Shown here: piece by piece, positions 36,101 through 48,261 of the stretch
Numbering within the stretch: position 1 is the stretch's first letter
Layout: each line of letters starts with the position of its first letter
Assembly (NCBI GenBank): GCA_021904315.1
Contig: CM038919.1
Span: 7,192,001 to 7,256,000 of the forward strand
Direction: 5' to 3'
Length of the DNA stretch: 64,000 bases
DNA from: Sphagnum magellanicum
Lineage: Eukaryota > Streptophyta > Sphagnopsida > Sphagnales > Sphagnaceae
The notes under the pieces: generated by a model
Told to the model about the DNA's origin: nothing
The model's database searches: none
Seen by the model: the letters and a program-made list of their open reading frames with translations, nothing else
Translations under genes and position numbers: made by a program

Positions 36101-38590
36101 TCTTGTGGCGTATAATACACAAAAGTTACAATTTGACACTAGGTTGTATTATTTTTTGATAAACAAATAGGGAAATGCTAAGCCCCTATTTGTTGATTTG
36201 CCAAGTTTGAGTGTTTTTAGATGATTTTTTATTCTATTTTTTATAATTCAATTTTGAGATTTAAAACCAAGATTTTGTCAAACACAATACTTCTTCTTTT
36301 TTTTGTGCCTCTGTTTGTGATTCTATTCTCGCATTTCAGTGTCTTGATCATTTGGAAGTGGATTGTTGAAATTTTGGTGGTATCTCATTTTGATGCCATG
36401 TTTTGCTTGCATTGAATTTGTGAGACAATGTAGAAAACTTATTTGTCTACAGATTGGCTATAATTTATCTTACTTTTTAGGAAAATAATAGAGAGGAACT
36501 AGACTGAAGCATATTGAAACAATTTTTTTTTTTTTTTTTCAAGTTTTGTTGAAATTCACACAAATGTGTTGTATTGTCCAAAGTAAAGAGCTTTGGTGAA
36601 GAGTTAACTAATAGGTAGTACATGAGGTTTTGTATTATGCATTGCCTTCTTAAGATGCTTCTTGCAAAAAAATCACATGATAACTTTTTTTTAATTGATC
36701 TAGCCCTTGGGGAAAAGAGACCTTGAATGCTATAAATGGATGTAATTCACTTTGTTTTCCTTTTTTTATGTCATAAGATTGTGTGAAGAACTTGTGTAGG
36801 GCTAGAATTGCAAAATTGATCCAATCAAATCAAATCTTGAGTGCAAATAAAGTTTGTTGACATGAAGTGCACTTAGGGATATATGTTCAATGAATAATGA
36901 TGTTCCAATTTTCAACTATTATGAATTCAATGTTAACTTTCATGTTGAACAACATTTGTGACCAAATATCACTTTGTAATTGGTTGTTATGAGGCCAATA
37001 CTTTTTTGAGCAAGATTATAAAGTTCCTATGTGGCCCAAAATGATGCAAACTTGATAGCTTGTCAAAACACGTAGCATTGAGACTTCAATTGGAATTTGA
37101 TTGTCCTAATGTAAGCGTAAATTTGTAATGGAAAAATGTACAATATGTTAATTTCAAACACTAATGACAAGTTTATGAATTGATGTTTTACGTTCAATTT
37201 TTGAACGGCCAAACTTATCAACCACTATGCTTTTGATCATGCAATGACATTGCAAGAGTTTGTTACTAATTAATTAACAAATAGTGAAATTAATGCAGAT
37301 AAAGATTTTTTTGAACCATATCTTCATACATATTTGACTAATGTGGATGTTGATAACTAACCACAAAGACAACATGAAGGCAAACACAAAATTGTGCATG
37401 TTTATTTGATCAAAAATGTTTTTTTTGAGATGTTCAATAAACTTTTCTTCTAATCCTTGTGCTTCATTTATGGTTGCAAAATTGAAGCTTACTTTATTTT
37501 ACAATCCCTTGTTAAAAAATGTATTTTGTTCCTTACAATTGTGTGTTGTTTAATTCATTTCATTCACAATTGTGCAAATGTGAAAATTCATTATTTAAAT
37601 AATATGTTTTAATGGCCACTTGCTAAATTGTTTTTGTTTATCATCACATGTTTATTTGCTAATTGACATTTTTTTGGTTATTTATTTAAAAAAATCACAT
37701 GTGTAATTTTTTTTAATCTTAGTTTTGTTGTCATGTATATTTGTTTTAGTCATACAGTAGCATATTTGTACACTATACATTCTGTCATATTTTCAATAGA
37801 AGTGAGTATTAACAAGCTTTGTGGCTTCAACAATTTTATTTTAAAAATTCACAAAGTTAGGCATTGTAAAACCATCAATTATTCTCATTTGTTCAAACAT
37901 TATTATAAGACTTTTCAAGATTTTTTTGGACACTTCATTTATTTATTTTTTAATATATGGGACTGGCCTGCATGCAGGATATTATATCTGAACCCTCCCA
38001 CCAGTGGGTTTTTTTTTGTTATATTTTGCCAAAATTTAGATATGAAAAAAATGAAAAACAAAACTCTGACCCTCACTTGGCTGATATGTTAAAATTGATT
38101 TATGCAGCCAATACTGGTTGGTTCCAAAGTCTCAAGTCTTTGAAATTTTAAAAATAAATGAAACTAACCTCACAAAAACTACATTTTTTTACTGAAAATT
38201 TTTGTCACTTAATTTTCAACAAATAAAAAATTTGGGAATTTTTTTTTCCTATTGTAAATTTAACTAAATTTTTGCTAATTAAAAAAAATCATCAATTTTC
38301 CAATATCACAAAATTCAAAAAAAGAAAATGCTGCTCACAAAGCTACTACAGTGCACTAAATTTTTAGGGTTTAATGACTTAATTCCACTTCATGAAACCT
38401 TGACTTCCAAAATATTTATCTATTATTTCCTTTTCCAGTCTTTCACCTTGCAAAACAGACAAATAAATAGAAATAAAATTTCTAAATTATAGTAGATTAA
38501 TAAATTAATAATAAATTTATGATAAAATATTTATTTAAAACTAATTTTAAAAATTAAAAAAAACCCCAAACAGATCTGCCACTTAAAGCT
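33149..38590. other. eIF4A 3' region and AT-rich spacer
   Basis: The first few hundred bases are the presumed 3' UTR of eIF4A. About 34230-34850 is a degenerate TAGG-rich stretch (TAGGCCTTTA and GTAGGTAGGT words). A foldback/MITE-like element lies at 35188-35510. The remainder to about 38590 is highly AT-rich with no recognisable frame. Confidence 0.5.
35188..35510. mobile_element. foldback / MITE-like element
   Basis: The first 25 bases, starting GTTTGAACCAGTGT, match the reverse complement of the last 25, ending ACACTGGTTTGAAC, at about 20 positions. The 323-bp body is filled with GGTTCTCA and TGAGAACC words, giving extra internal pairing. No transposase is encoded. A clear target-site duplication was not found, so the exact superfamily is open. 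Confidence 0.6.
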
Positions 38591-38795
38591 TGGTTTTACA
38601 CATACTGGGTTTAGGGTTTAGGAAAGCTGAAATTTGTGCAAACCACCTCTTGCATCCCAAGCATGCAGAGGGGATACAGCCACGTTCATTTCTTGCCCTT
38701 CTAGACGCTCACTCCACATGTATGCGTGGCTGTGTGTGTGCATGTCTCTCTCTCCCTGTTGTTTGTTGCTGAGCCATTTGGCAGCTCCCATCAAC

Positions 38796-39020
38796 ACCCA
38801 ATTGTTGAATAATGCAGCAAACTTGTGTCAATCTGCAAGCACAAACAAGAACTGAGCCCAGTTGTCCATTTTTGGAGCGAACTCGTCTCCATCTGCAAGC
38901 ACAAATAAGAACACCCAATTCTCCCATTTTGGAGCAAACTCGTCTCAATTGCAAGCACAAACACTTGGAACACCCAATTTGTCCAATTTTGCAACAAAGC
39001 TTTGTCTCAATCTGCAAGCG
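38796..39020. repeat. tandem repeat of about 60 bp upstream of the SDR gene
   Basis: Four imperfect copies, 56-63 bp each, share CACCCAATT, TTTGGAGC(A/G)AACTCGTCT and CTGCAAGCACAAA. Several overlapping frames stay open across it on both strands, which reflects the repeat rather than a protein. It lies in the promoter or 5' leader of the SDR gene. Confidence 0.8.
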
Positions 39021-39328
39021 TGTAAATGTCATCAGCAAATGCAGAAGCTGGAGAACAAACTTGAGTTATAGAACTGTTTTGTGGAGTTTGAAATCACAGC
39101 TTCTGTTTTGCAAGGGTCTTTTTTGGATGTTGTTGTATTAGATCAGAGCTTGGAGTTGTTCTAGAAGTTTTGGAGAGAGAGGGATTTGGTTCTGGTTCTG
39201 GTTTTGATTTTTGTTTGTTGATTCTGAGCATCAACTACCTGCTGCAGTTGCTCTAGAAGTTTTGGAGAGAGAGAACATTTTGGTTTTGGTCTTACTAGTT
39301 TTGAGTGCTGCAGGGGATCATTGACGTC

Positions 39329-41921
39329 ATGGGAAAGGATGGACAGCAGCAGCATCGCCCTCCGCAGATGCAAGAGACGCACCCTGGGAAGGAGCATGAA
39401 ATGACGCCCACCCCTCGCTTCATACGTTCGACTTACAAGCCCGCCGGAAAGCTTGAGGTGCATGCGATATGATGTTTTTCTCTTCACTGCACTCTCTTTT
39501 GCTTCTTGCTTGATTGTGTAGAACCCTAAACCCTAGCTGATCAAAGCACCAGATCACTTAAGAGTTTTGCATACAAAGAATCTGATAACCAGTTTTGGTT
39601 CGGATTCTTGTTGGCGGTAGAATGGATTGATCCATGGACGCAGTCGGCTTACTACGATGTCAGACTTGTGTTTTTGTTTGCAGGGTAAGATTGCACTCGT
39701 GACCGGAGGCGATTCAGGAATTGGGCGTGCGGTGGGAGTCCATTTCGCCGTGGAAGGTGCAACAGTGGCATTCACTTATGTCCCAGGGGTTGAAGAGAAA
39801 GATGCTGAGGATACAATTCATCTTCTCAAAGAGTACAAGACGCCTGCAGCTCAAGATCCTCTCAAGATTGCAACAGATCTAGGGTCTGATGAAAATTGCA
39901 AAAAGGTTTGTGCAACAACAGACTTGATCAGGACCTTTGTTTCTCCAAGATCTCAAGTCCTTCAGCAAAGTATAAATGTTCTTGAACAAAATCCTCCTGC
40001 TGCTATTTCAAACTGTGTTGAGGCTGCTCTGCACTTAGGGTTACTTTGTGTACTTGTTGGATACCACCTGTGTTTGAAGGGTTATTATTTTGCTTAAAAA
40101 GTATCTAGGTTTATTTATAATTGCAGTAAATCCCTTTAATTTAGCAGCCCCTTATTTTTTCCATAAATCTGAATCATGTGTGGTTTGGATTTCTAACACC
40201 TTTTGTCTGTTTTGTTGCTGCTCAGGTGATTGATGCTGTGGTTGGGAAGTATGGCCAAATTGACATTCTTGTCAACAATGCAGGAGAGCAGCACACTGTG
40301 GAGAAAATTGAGGAATTGACCCCAGAGCAATTGGAGAGAACTTTCAAGACTAACATCTTCTCACAATTTTTCCTCACCAGGTCAGTTCAGATCTCGCATG
40401 CAAAGACCAGACATAATTTGTCGAAAGCTTCACTGAAGATTGAATAATGAAGAATCACAAGTTGAAGAGTTTCCAATCCTCAATCCTTTTTTGAAGAGAA
40501 TGTCCATAGTGTAAGAGAATCAGAATCTGGAAGAATTTTCTCATACATTTGTCACTGCAATCTTTCTTAGACTTGCATCTTCAGAACTGGCAAGAGTTGG
40601 GTTCAGGGTTTAGTTGCTTCCCTAGACTCGGGTATTTGAGATATGTTATAACAGAGTTACCTTAGATCACAAACCAGTTCTTGGCAAGAAATGTTCATTG
40701 TTCATTGAGTAGTTATAGAGCTGTTTTTTGTTGTTTCCTCAGATATGCACTGCCGCACATGAAGGGAGGGAGTACCATCATAAACACAACATCTGTGAAT
40801 GCATTCAAGGGCAATGCAAAATTGCTGGATTATACGGCAACCAAGGGTGCTATCCTTGCATTTACTCGAGGCTTGGCTCTGCAGCTTATTGATCGTGGTA
40901 TCCGTGTCAATGGTCAGTTCTCTTCTCATTCAAACCCTAATTGCAATTGCAATTCAGCTGACTTGTGCTCTGACAATCCTCATTTGTGGAAGAAAGCAAT
41001 GGCCATACTTGCATACATGACCAGAGGATTGAGGAGTTTTGTACTATGTTTGGACTGTGCATTAGTACTGTCATTCTGAACAGTAAAAAATCTCCTCGGC
41101 ACTTTGCTTCTTTTGTTTCATGGACAATGGAACCAACCAAATGCTTCTGTGTGTATTTTGTATCATCTGCATCCCATCCTGCAGTTGCAATGCACAGTGA
41201 TATCTAGACAACAGTCATGGTGCATCAGAGGTTCTCTGGTTGGACAATGCATTTAAGATAAATTGTTCATTGCATTGAGTGTAATATTCGTCAGCTGTGC
41301 TGAAGAGAAGTTTTGGTATGAAATGGCAGCTGTGGCTCCTGGACCAGTTTGGACACCACTGATTCCAGCATCAATGAAGCCTGAGCAGTCCACTACTTTT
41401 GGTCAGCAAACTCCTATGGGGAGGGCTGGCGAACCAGCGGAAATTGCACCATCTTATGTCTTTCTTGCCTCTGAAGATACTTCCCTTTACACTGGCCAGT
41501 GCCTCCATCCCAATGGTAAGTCCTCAAATGCACAGGTTTTTTTCTGTGGATTGAAGATTGTTTGGAGATTTGCTCAGATATTGGGAATGATTGAACATTA
41601 TAATGTTCATTCTATCTTGAAGGCTGGCTCCCTTTACTTCTTTGCATAACGTGTGAAACTGTTGCAAAAGAGATCCATACAAATATGAAAGTGCAGAATC
41701 CTAAATGCTTAATCAGAATAAGCCAAACTAATTCTCCAGCCTCTTTTCCACTTGAAAGGTGTCTTTTTGGTATATATCATCATTTAACACAAAGGCATGT
41801 ATGCATCTGCAGGGAATACTTATCCCTAGTTCAACTTCTCTAACTTGCTTCAGGATTTTGTCAGGTTTATAATACTGGACTATTTTTTCTGAATGCAGGT
41901 GGTTATATTGTCAATGCATAA
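39329..41921 (+). CDS. short-chain dehydrogenase/reductase, glucose and ribitol dehydrogenase-like
   Basis: Six exons join in frame to 294 residues: 39329-39457, 39684-39905, 40226-40380, 40743-40912, 41330-41515 and 41899-41921. All introns are GT-AG. The N-terminal extension MGKDGQQQHRPPQMQETHPG with PTPRF is typical of plant 'glucose and ribitol dehydrogenase homolog' proteins. The Rossmann fold shows TGGDSGIG (residues 50-57), NNAG (134-137) and the Ser186-Tyr199-Lys203 catalytic triad (YTATK). The C-terminus is NGGYIVNA. The family is an NAD(P)-dependent oxidoreductase acting on sugars, sugar alcohols or small aldehydes; the substrate here cannot be read from sequence. Members are often seed- or desiccation-associated. 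Two copies of a 20-30 nt GA-rich block (about 39158-39185 and 39247-39275) lie in the leader. The start codon overlaps a TGACGTCA palindrome. Confidence 0.95.
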
Positions 41922-42500
41922 GGTGCAAGCACTGTAAAGTGCAATCAATTTGTTTGTACAAGTAATCACCACCCATTTCATATACTACTGATCGGATCAA
42001 CTCTTAAGATAGATGGTTGACTGGGTTCACTTGCAATAACTGTTAAGTATCAGTGTGGCAGTTCGGCATACACTCCCACAAATTTTTGAAAATGTAGAGA
42101 CCAGGGGAGGTGGTGCTACAGTGGGATGGTCACACACCCGCATATTAGACCAGGAGTTGTGTTGATGGCAATGGCCAGTATCTCTGTCAATGAAGCAGCT
42201 TTTTCTTTCTTCCTCCATTACTTACAGACCTGGTCCCAATGCCTGCGAAATTAGCTTTACTATAATTACATCAGCATATATAGTTCAATGCAGGATTATT
42301 TAGAGCAAGCTGTGATGGATGTGAACATCTGAAACATGAGATGCTTAAGGCATTTCTTACAGAGCAAGAGATATAGATTATGCCCAACATCTCATCTGCT
42401 TTTCCATTTTTGGTGGTTCCTGTGAACCCAAATTGCCTCATGCTGTAAACCAATCTATAGATGTGAAAATCGCAATCTTTGGCACACTAAGAACTCCACT

Positions 42501-42592
42501 GGCACATAGCACAACATTTTTGGGGTGAAGAGATCAGTTAAGATTTGGCACATAGCACAACATTTTTGGGGTGAAGAGATCAGTTAAGATTT
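42501..42592. repeat. 46-bp perfect tandem duplication
   Basis: Two adjacent copies beginning GGCACATAGCACAACATT appear identical over 46 bp, implying a recent duplication. Confidence 0.9.
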
Positions 42593-43033
42593 GCCTGACA
42601 AGCTCAGTAAAATATCTGTGACTCCGCACTTTTGCTCAATGTGTTTCAGGCTGGCAAAGTCACAACACAGTAACATCTACTCTTCATTGCTTAGATATAT
42701 TGATTAGCTTACTTGGTTTGGTGTTCTGATAAGTGTTGTGTGTAATAGTTGTAAAGATGGTGAAATTTAGTGTAAATCATTTGTCACAAGTCCTTACACT
42801 CATTTGTATTGTTGCCACGCATAATTTTTTTCTTAAAATTTACATTTGCACCAGACTGTGTAAATGCTTTGTGTTAAATGTATATACATCCTCAATGATA
42901 ATATATTTTGACAAATCCATATTAATTAAATGTGAATGCATGTTTAAATTGTTTTTCTTTTTTTTGCAATGGACCATTTGGTTGGCCTATCATAAGAACA
43001 TTATGAAACCTCCCCACATGTTAAAATCACCTT

Positions 43034-43221
43034 TTTTACATTGTTTTACCCAGCTACGAAAAAACCATATAAACATATTTGTTTAATAGTTACATGATTT
43101 CAGTTTTATACTTAAGCAAATCTACCGTTTTTACATTTTTTACCCTGCTATGAAAAAACCATATAAACACATTTGTTTAATAGTTACATGTTTTCAGTTT
43201 TATACTTAAGCAAATCTAAAT
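43034..43221. repeat. 94-bp tandem duplication
   Basis: Two copies offset by 94 bp share AAAAAACCATATAAACA, TTTGTTTAATAGTTACATG and CAGTTTTATACTTAAGCAAA with a few differences. Confidence 0.85.
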
Positions 43222-43397
43222 AGATAATAGGCACTTACACGGAGTCGCTATGTAAATAAGTTTCATTATGAAATTTATGTGTCTCAAACCATGCACACAC
43301 AACTTTAGTTTTGATATTTCAGGTTCATGTTTATGTGTGGGGCTTCGAATCAGTAAACAAGTAAATCTTGGAAAGGAGAATACAGTTGCAGAGCTAA

Positions 43398-43583
43398 ATG
43401 TTGAGTATGGGTGGAGTAGCTCAAAGACAGTTGCTTGAATGTGACAATGTTCCAAAGGAAAGAGCTGCTCTAAGCTGGTTGCTTGAATGTGACAGTATTG
43501 CAAAGGAAAGGAAGCCATTTGAAGGGGATGTCATACCACCAATACCTTTTGACCTTGCCAATCCACACATGGGAGGATGGTAG
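43398..43583 (+). CDS. unrecognised small open frame, 61 codons
   Basis: Starting directly after an in-frame TAA, it encodes a 61-residue peptide in which a 16-residue unit (LLECD...AKER-like) occurs twice, because of a 48-bp DNA duplication (from 43431 and 43479). It ends PPIPFDLANPHMGGW. No family is recognised, and there is no signal peptide or membrane segment. It could be a relic exon rather than a gene. Confidence 0.2.
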   Translation: MLSMGGVAQRQLLECDNVPKERAALSWLLECDSIAKERKPFEGDVIPPIPFDLANPHMGGW

Positions 43584-44454
43584 TATCCTAAGGGACCAAT
43601 TCTTTGTGCAACTTCTCTAGTATACTCCCCACCACATTTTGCACATTTCGCATGCATGAACAATGAGGCTATTCACTACAGAAACTTGAGTTTTACAACT
43701 TGCTTTCAATTACCTGGTTTCAACATTTCTTCATGCTGGAGTAAAGTTACTGTAGACACATGCACGATGCAAACTACAACAACAACAAAAAGATAAAGCT
43801 GAAGGGAGACGAACCTTCGGTTTCCAGCTTCAGAGATGTAGAGACGAAGCAGGAGTTCCAAACCTCAAACGTCAAAATCCTTAGAGAGGGGAAGTCGAAA
43901 CTGCCGCTTGTAGCTTCAGCGGTGGGGAGAAACGCTTGCACAAGAGGTCAAGAAACACAGCCGGCGTTCGAAAATTCAGGGAAAAAGAAACAGAACCTCA
44001 GAAGGTTGAAGAAGAAACTGCCGCAATTGCTTTTTCAGTGTGGAAACAAGCGCTGGCGCAACAAGCCAAGAAACAAGTAACTTGAAAAGAGCTACGAGCG
44101 AAGGTACGTTGCCTCAGCCATCTCAGCTTCCTTTGTTTGTGAATTGAGAGCATTGACATCTTCAAACGATCCGTTACCACAACGTATCATCGCTAGTGAA
44201 GTCTGAGAGAAGGGGAAAGCACTTCGGGGATGAGAGCTTCCATTCTCTCTCGAAAGTGCTCCGCTTCCAGCTCCCGTTTTGCTTCCTTCAGGGTCTGATT
44301 CCTGCGTCAAGATTTTGGGAATTGGGTTGCTGCAGTGGAATGCTTTTAACTTCTCTGCTTTAGCAGCGGATTCATTTTTTGTACCTCGTTTTTGGAATGG
44401 ATGTGATGGTGGAGGGACGCCAGCGGGGGAGAGGAAAGAGGGGAAGAGAGAAGT

Positions 44455-45139
44455 ATGAGAAAAGACAGAAGTGTCAGCAGTCGCGGTGCAAGGAGAGAAA
44501 GGGGTGCAAGCACTTCTCTTCTTCCTATGGACCTGATAGGTAGGATCTTGTCTCACGTCGCAGATGTATGGATGTGATGAGCGCTTCGGTTACTTGCCGG
44601 AAGTGGAGAATGGTCGCACACAACAATCCCCTCAGACTGCGCTTCAGGGGAGCGGATTGGAGGCGGGCGCGCGATCGAAAGATGTCAAGATGTCAATAGA
44701 AGATCTAGAAGTTGGTATCACGCAAACTCTGATGCGCATGTCAAGTTTCTAACAGTTGTACGTCGGTTTTCTTGGTGAGAAACACAAGTTTTCAGCAGCG
44801 ACTGTGACTACATGGCTGCTGCATTTTCGTGGGTCGCTATTTTTCTGACCTTCAAAATGGAGATCAAACGCAGTGCGTTAGAGAAAATGGGGGAGGTATT
44901 AGAACTCGTAGGCTTGGTTTTGGAGGACAGGGACTTTTATGCTCACAAGAGATCCGGTCGTTAAGATCAGCTTCCTCTCTCTAACATCTCTCACTCTAAA
45001 GGAGATCAGAGTGTCTGGAGCAGACCTACATGTATTGCTCTTAGCTTGTCCAGAGCTGCAATTCTTATCTCTCACCAACGTCTTTGATATTTGTTCATCA
45101 GAATCAGGGGTAACTCTGGAGCTCACAATCTTCACTTAA
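44455..45139 (+). pseudogene. F-box/LRR protein, 5' half, frameshifted
   Basis: From an ATG at 44455 an Arg-rich leader runs into an F-box-like segment, SLLPMDLIGRILSHVADV. A one-base loss near 44565 then shifts the frame, and F-box sequence continues in the next frame as DVMSASVTCRKWRMVAHN and LRLRF. A further shift near 44685 and stops at 44690 and 44750 follow. LRR-like sequence resumes (QLYVGFLG, then KISFLSLTSLTLKEI and LLLACPELQFLSLTNV at 44966-45090). F-box/LRR proteins are substrate receptors of SCF ubiquitin ligases. The lesions make this half non-functional. Its apparent continuation is at 50240-50920, about 5 kb away. Confidence 0.65.
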
Positions 45140-45850
45140 AGCCATCACTTTGAAAGGATAGAACAATGGTTGGGCCCAGTGTTTTTTATTCATTCTTGCA
45201 AAGTAGCCAGTGGGGCCACCTCTAAAGTGCAATTGGTGCTGCTCTGGCTAGTAGCAAGGTGTTGTAGGAGCTCTATGTGGCCCCACTAGTAAATTCTTTA
45301 TAAAAACTTGGCTGCCACTTCAATTTTTTAGGTGAATTATTTGACATTTTTCTAAATTGCTAAGTGGAAAAAGCTGGCTAGTTTTGGAATGCAGACACGG
45401 TTTTCAGGCTATTAATCAATGTAGTTGGAGTTTTTATGGCAAGGTTTGTATTGTTATTACATCAAAATTTCTTGAAACCCTAAATTATTACATATGTGTT
45501 GGCCATTTACCTCAAAGGCCAAATGTTGAAGTCCAGAATTAAAAATTAGGTATCCACTTCATATGGATGTTTTCATGTTTACACTTAAGCAAGGACTTGA
45601 ATGCCCAAAAGGTATTTGCAATTGGAACTCTCTTCTAAATACATGTTATACATATCACCTTGACAAACCTTGATAGCAGCCACAAGGTCGCACACAAACA
45701 CATCCCTCATTTGTGCAAATTTAATTAAAACATAGATAGATTCCAGTAGTGGCAAGATATAAGCAAGTCACAACAAGATTTGCAATTCACACATATCTTC
45801 ATAATTTTGTTTGGCTTGCTAGTTTGTAGGGCTATCTAATGTTATTTTCA
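45140..45850. other. AT-rich segment between F-box pseudogene and hAT relic
   Basis: No recognisable frame or repeat was found; it is the left flank of the insertions that separate the two halves of the F-box/LRR pseudogene. Confidence 0.4.
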
Positions 45851-45859
45851 CCAAGAATG

Positions 45860-47323
45860 TTCTATATTATGCCATCACCTTTTTGGTAGGGCTCAACATT
45901 GAGATCCACCTTGTCTTTACATTCCGAAGAATTTTATTCCCCTTTGTTTCCAACATCTCAACTAGCTTTGTAAACTCTAAATGTCTTTTTGGTGAATGTG
46001 CAAAGTAATTGTGTAGGGTTTGCAACAAATGCTCAAAGTGGATCAACAAAGGCAAACTTGATAAGGTTTGCATTGCCATGTTTGTCTAGTGGGCCATGCA
46101 ATGGATCGCCTAAGAATTGGGAGCATAACTATTATGGATCTATTTTGTGACACCAGTCCTTATCCCTTGAAAAACATTAACACCAATTGCCCCAAAATAG
46201 ATAAGCTTTGGGCAATTTGGTTTCATGGCAAACCTCCACCTATCATGAGTGCCTCCATAATAACCTTAATTAGGTTATCATTCCTTGAACTTGCAACCAT
46301 CCTATCCAAAGATATTAGAATGAGAATCCTTACCTAATTCTGCACCACATAACAATCATGAACAAACAACCATGATTAGTTATCAATTGTGGAAACCTCA
46401 TCACAACTCAAAACAACGTAATGTGCAATTTGAACTACAACCCCTATTGACCTTCATCAACACTTGGCGCATGAATTCTATCATGGCCTAGCTAGAACTA
46501 TCATTCCAATGTTTTTTATTATTTTTGGGCATTATCAAAAATTCAAATAGTGGCCTCAAGGATTCATATTCCAGCATTGGACGGCCTTACTACAACAAAT
46601 GAAGCATATTGGGAAATTGAACAACTTTATGAACTTTTTCTCTTACCATCCCATGTGCCAATTGGGCATCAATAGCCTTTCGGCTACAAGATGTGAATGT
46701 TCTTGTTTGTTTGGCATGCTTACAAATTTTGGAGTAAAACCAATCCCCTTTTTTCACATTAGACCCCATATTCTTCACAACTTTCTAACAACTTGCATGT
46801 TTACAAAAGGGAACCCCACATAATAGCAATTTTTATTTTTTTTCCCTTTTACCTCAATACAAATCTTGCATTTGACAATGTGCTAGGTTCCATTTTCCCT
46901 TACAAACAATTCTACCCATGGGAATTATGCAGCCCATTTTTCCTATAACTTTTTTATTGCATCATAGTTCCTCTTCTTGATGCCTACCTTGAGTTGGATG
47001 GGCTTATCATCTTTAACACTTGGGGAAGACCTATTCAAAGGCATGGGCACATTTTCAATGTGATCTACATTGGAAGGATCAAAACTACAATTAGAAAATA
47101 AAGGAGGAGAAGATGGAAAAGTACGACCATGAGATGAAAATGTTGTGTCACTAGTAGGAATGACAAAAGGCCTACCTACCTCAAAATTCCTAGAAGAGAA
47201 GTTTTTGAACTTGTAAGCATGTGGCAGTAGTGGTGGCATTGTGCCAAGAGAACATAATAGCTCATTAAATAGTAGTGTAATAAAGACAGTTGCATTGAAA
47301 AAAATAATGTACCAAGTTTGCAA
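45860..47323 (-). pseudogene. BED-finger/hAT-transposase-like relic
   Basis: Read on the minus strand, the N-terminal part (around 46980-46600) resembles a BED-type zinc-finger region, with KKRNYDAIKKL, a WNLAHCQMQDL-like Cys region and YSKICKHAKQTR, split among frames. The C-terminal part (46079-45867) reads HLEFTKLVEMLETKGNKILR followed by NVKTRWISMLSP, a block I associate with plant hAT-derived 'zinc finger' proteins. A readable GAIGVNVFQGIRTGV stretch lies between them. Many stops and frameshifts are present. No terminal inverted repeats were located, so borders are approximate. Confidence 0.6.
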
Positions 47324-47349
47324 AAGAGAATAACACTAGAAATAACCCC

Positions 47350-47622
47350 ATTGAAGAAGAGAGTAGCACTAAATATAGTAGATAATAGCACCAGTTGTTA
47401 TAAAAACATTAGTTACCATTGAATCACCATTGAAACAGAAAGGCTCATTGAAGCATAAATGTCCACTAAAGTATAAAGGCTCATTGAAGAAGAGAGTAGC
47501 ACTAAATATAGTAGATAATAACACCAGTTGTTATAAAAACATTAGTTACCATTGAAGCACCATTGAAACAGAAAGGCTCATTGAAGCATAAATGTCCACT
47601 AAAGTATAAAGGCTCATTGAAG
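47350..47622. repeat. 133-bp tandem duplication
   Basis: Two head-to-tail copies, each containing GAGAGTAGCACTAAATATAG and ending with AAAGGCTCATTGAAG, are nearly identical with an offset of 133 bp. Confidence 0.85.
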
Positions 47623-48261
47623 AATCAAAACATTGACAACAAAAAAGAAAACCAACATAGAACACAGAATACCACAATCCATTGAATCAAAAAGGCTCGT
47701 TGAACAGAAAGGTAAAAAGATTATTTGAAGCAAAAAAGGTCACTGAAACATAAAGGTTCACTAAAGATGACATTAAAGTAGAATAGAAGACCAACATAGA
47801 ACCCTAGAAGACCGAAAACCACTAAAGCAAAAAGGTTTACTCAACAAAAAAGTAGAAAATTTCATTGAAGCAAATAGGGGCATTGAAACATATAGACTCA
47901 TTAAAGACAGAGTAGAAAAGAAAACCAATACAGAACCCTAAAGCACCACATTGGACCACAAAGCAGAAAGATTTATTAAGGTAAAAATGTTTACTAAAGC
48001 AAAAATGTAGAAAGGTTCATTGAAGCAAATAAGGGCATTGAAACCAAAAGGTTCACTAAAGACAACATGAAAATAGAAAAGAAGACCAACAGAACCTTTC
48101 TACAGACCATTGAAGCAAAAAGGGTTTACTAAGGCAGAAAGTTTAGAAAAGCAGAAAGGCAAAAAGGCCAACAAAGAAGCACAAAGCACCTACATCACTA
48201 AACAAAAATACTCATTGAAGAAGTAACACCAACATAGACCCATGAAACACCACTAAAGCAA
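47400..48261. repeat. degenerate CATTGAAGCA-type repeat field
   Basis: Variants of CATTGAAGCAAAAAGG, CACTAAAG(C/A)AAAAAGGTT and 'AACCAACATAGAACCC' recur every 20-60 bp to the border of the 48262-49382 insert and resume just after it. It appears to be an old simple or tandem repeat field. Confidence 0.6.
48232..48261. repeat. 30-bp direct repeat, left border of insert
   Basis: This 30-mer beginning ACATAGACCCATGAAACACC is repeated at 49383-49412 with a single C/T difference. The two copies bracket a 1121-bp segment of different composition. Confidence 0.85.

Larger units (their letters stand above)
41922..44454. other. SDR 3' region and spacer with short duplications
   Basis: It contains the presumed SDR 3' UTR, two tandem duplications (42501-42592 and about 43034-43221), a 61-codon unrecognised frame (43398-43583) and a less AT-rich stretch, 43760-44450, that leads into the F-box pseudogene. 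A 106-codon Lys/Arg-rich frame at 43760-44080 has no recognisable domain. Confidence 0.45.

Noticed and set aside
38709..39141. Overlapping 109-codon frames on both strands
   Set aside because: Both are translations of the 60-bp tandem repeat, whose unit length lets several frames stay open.
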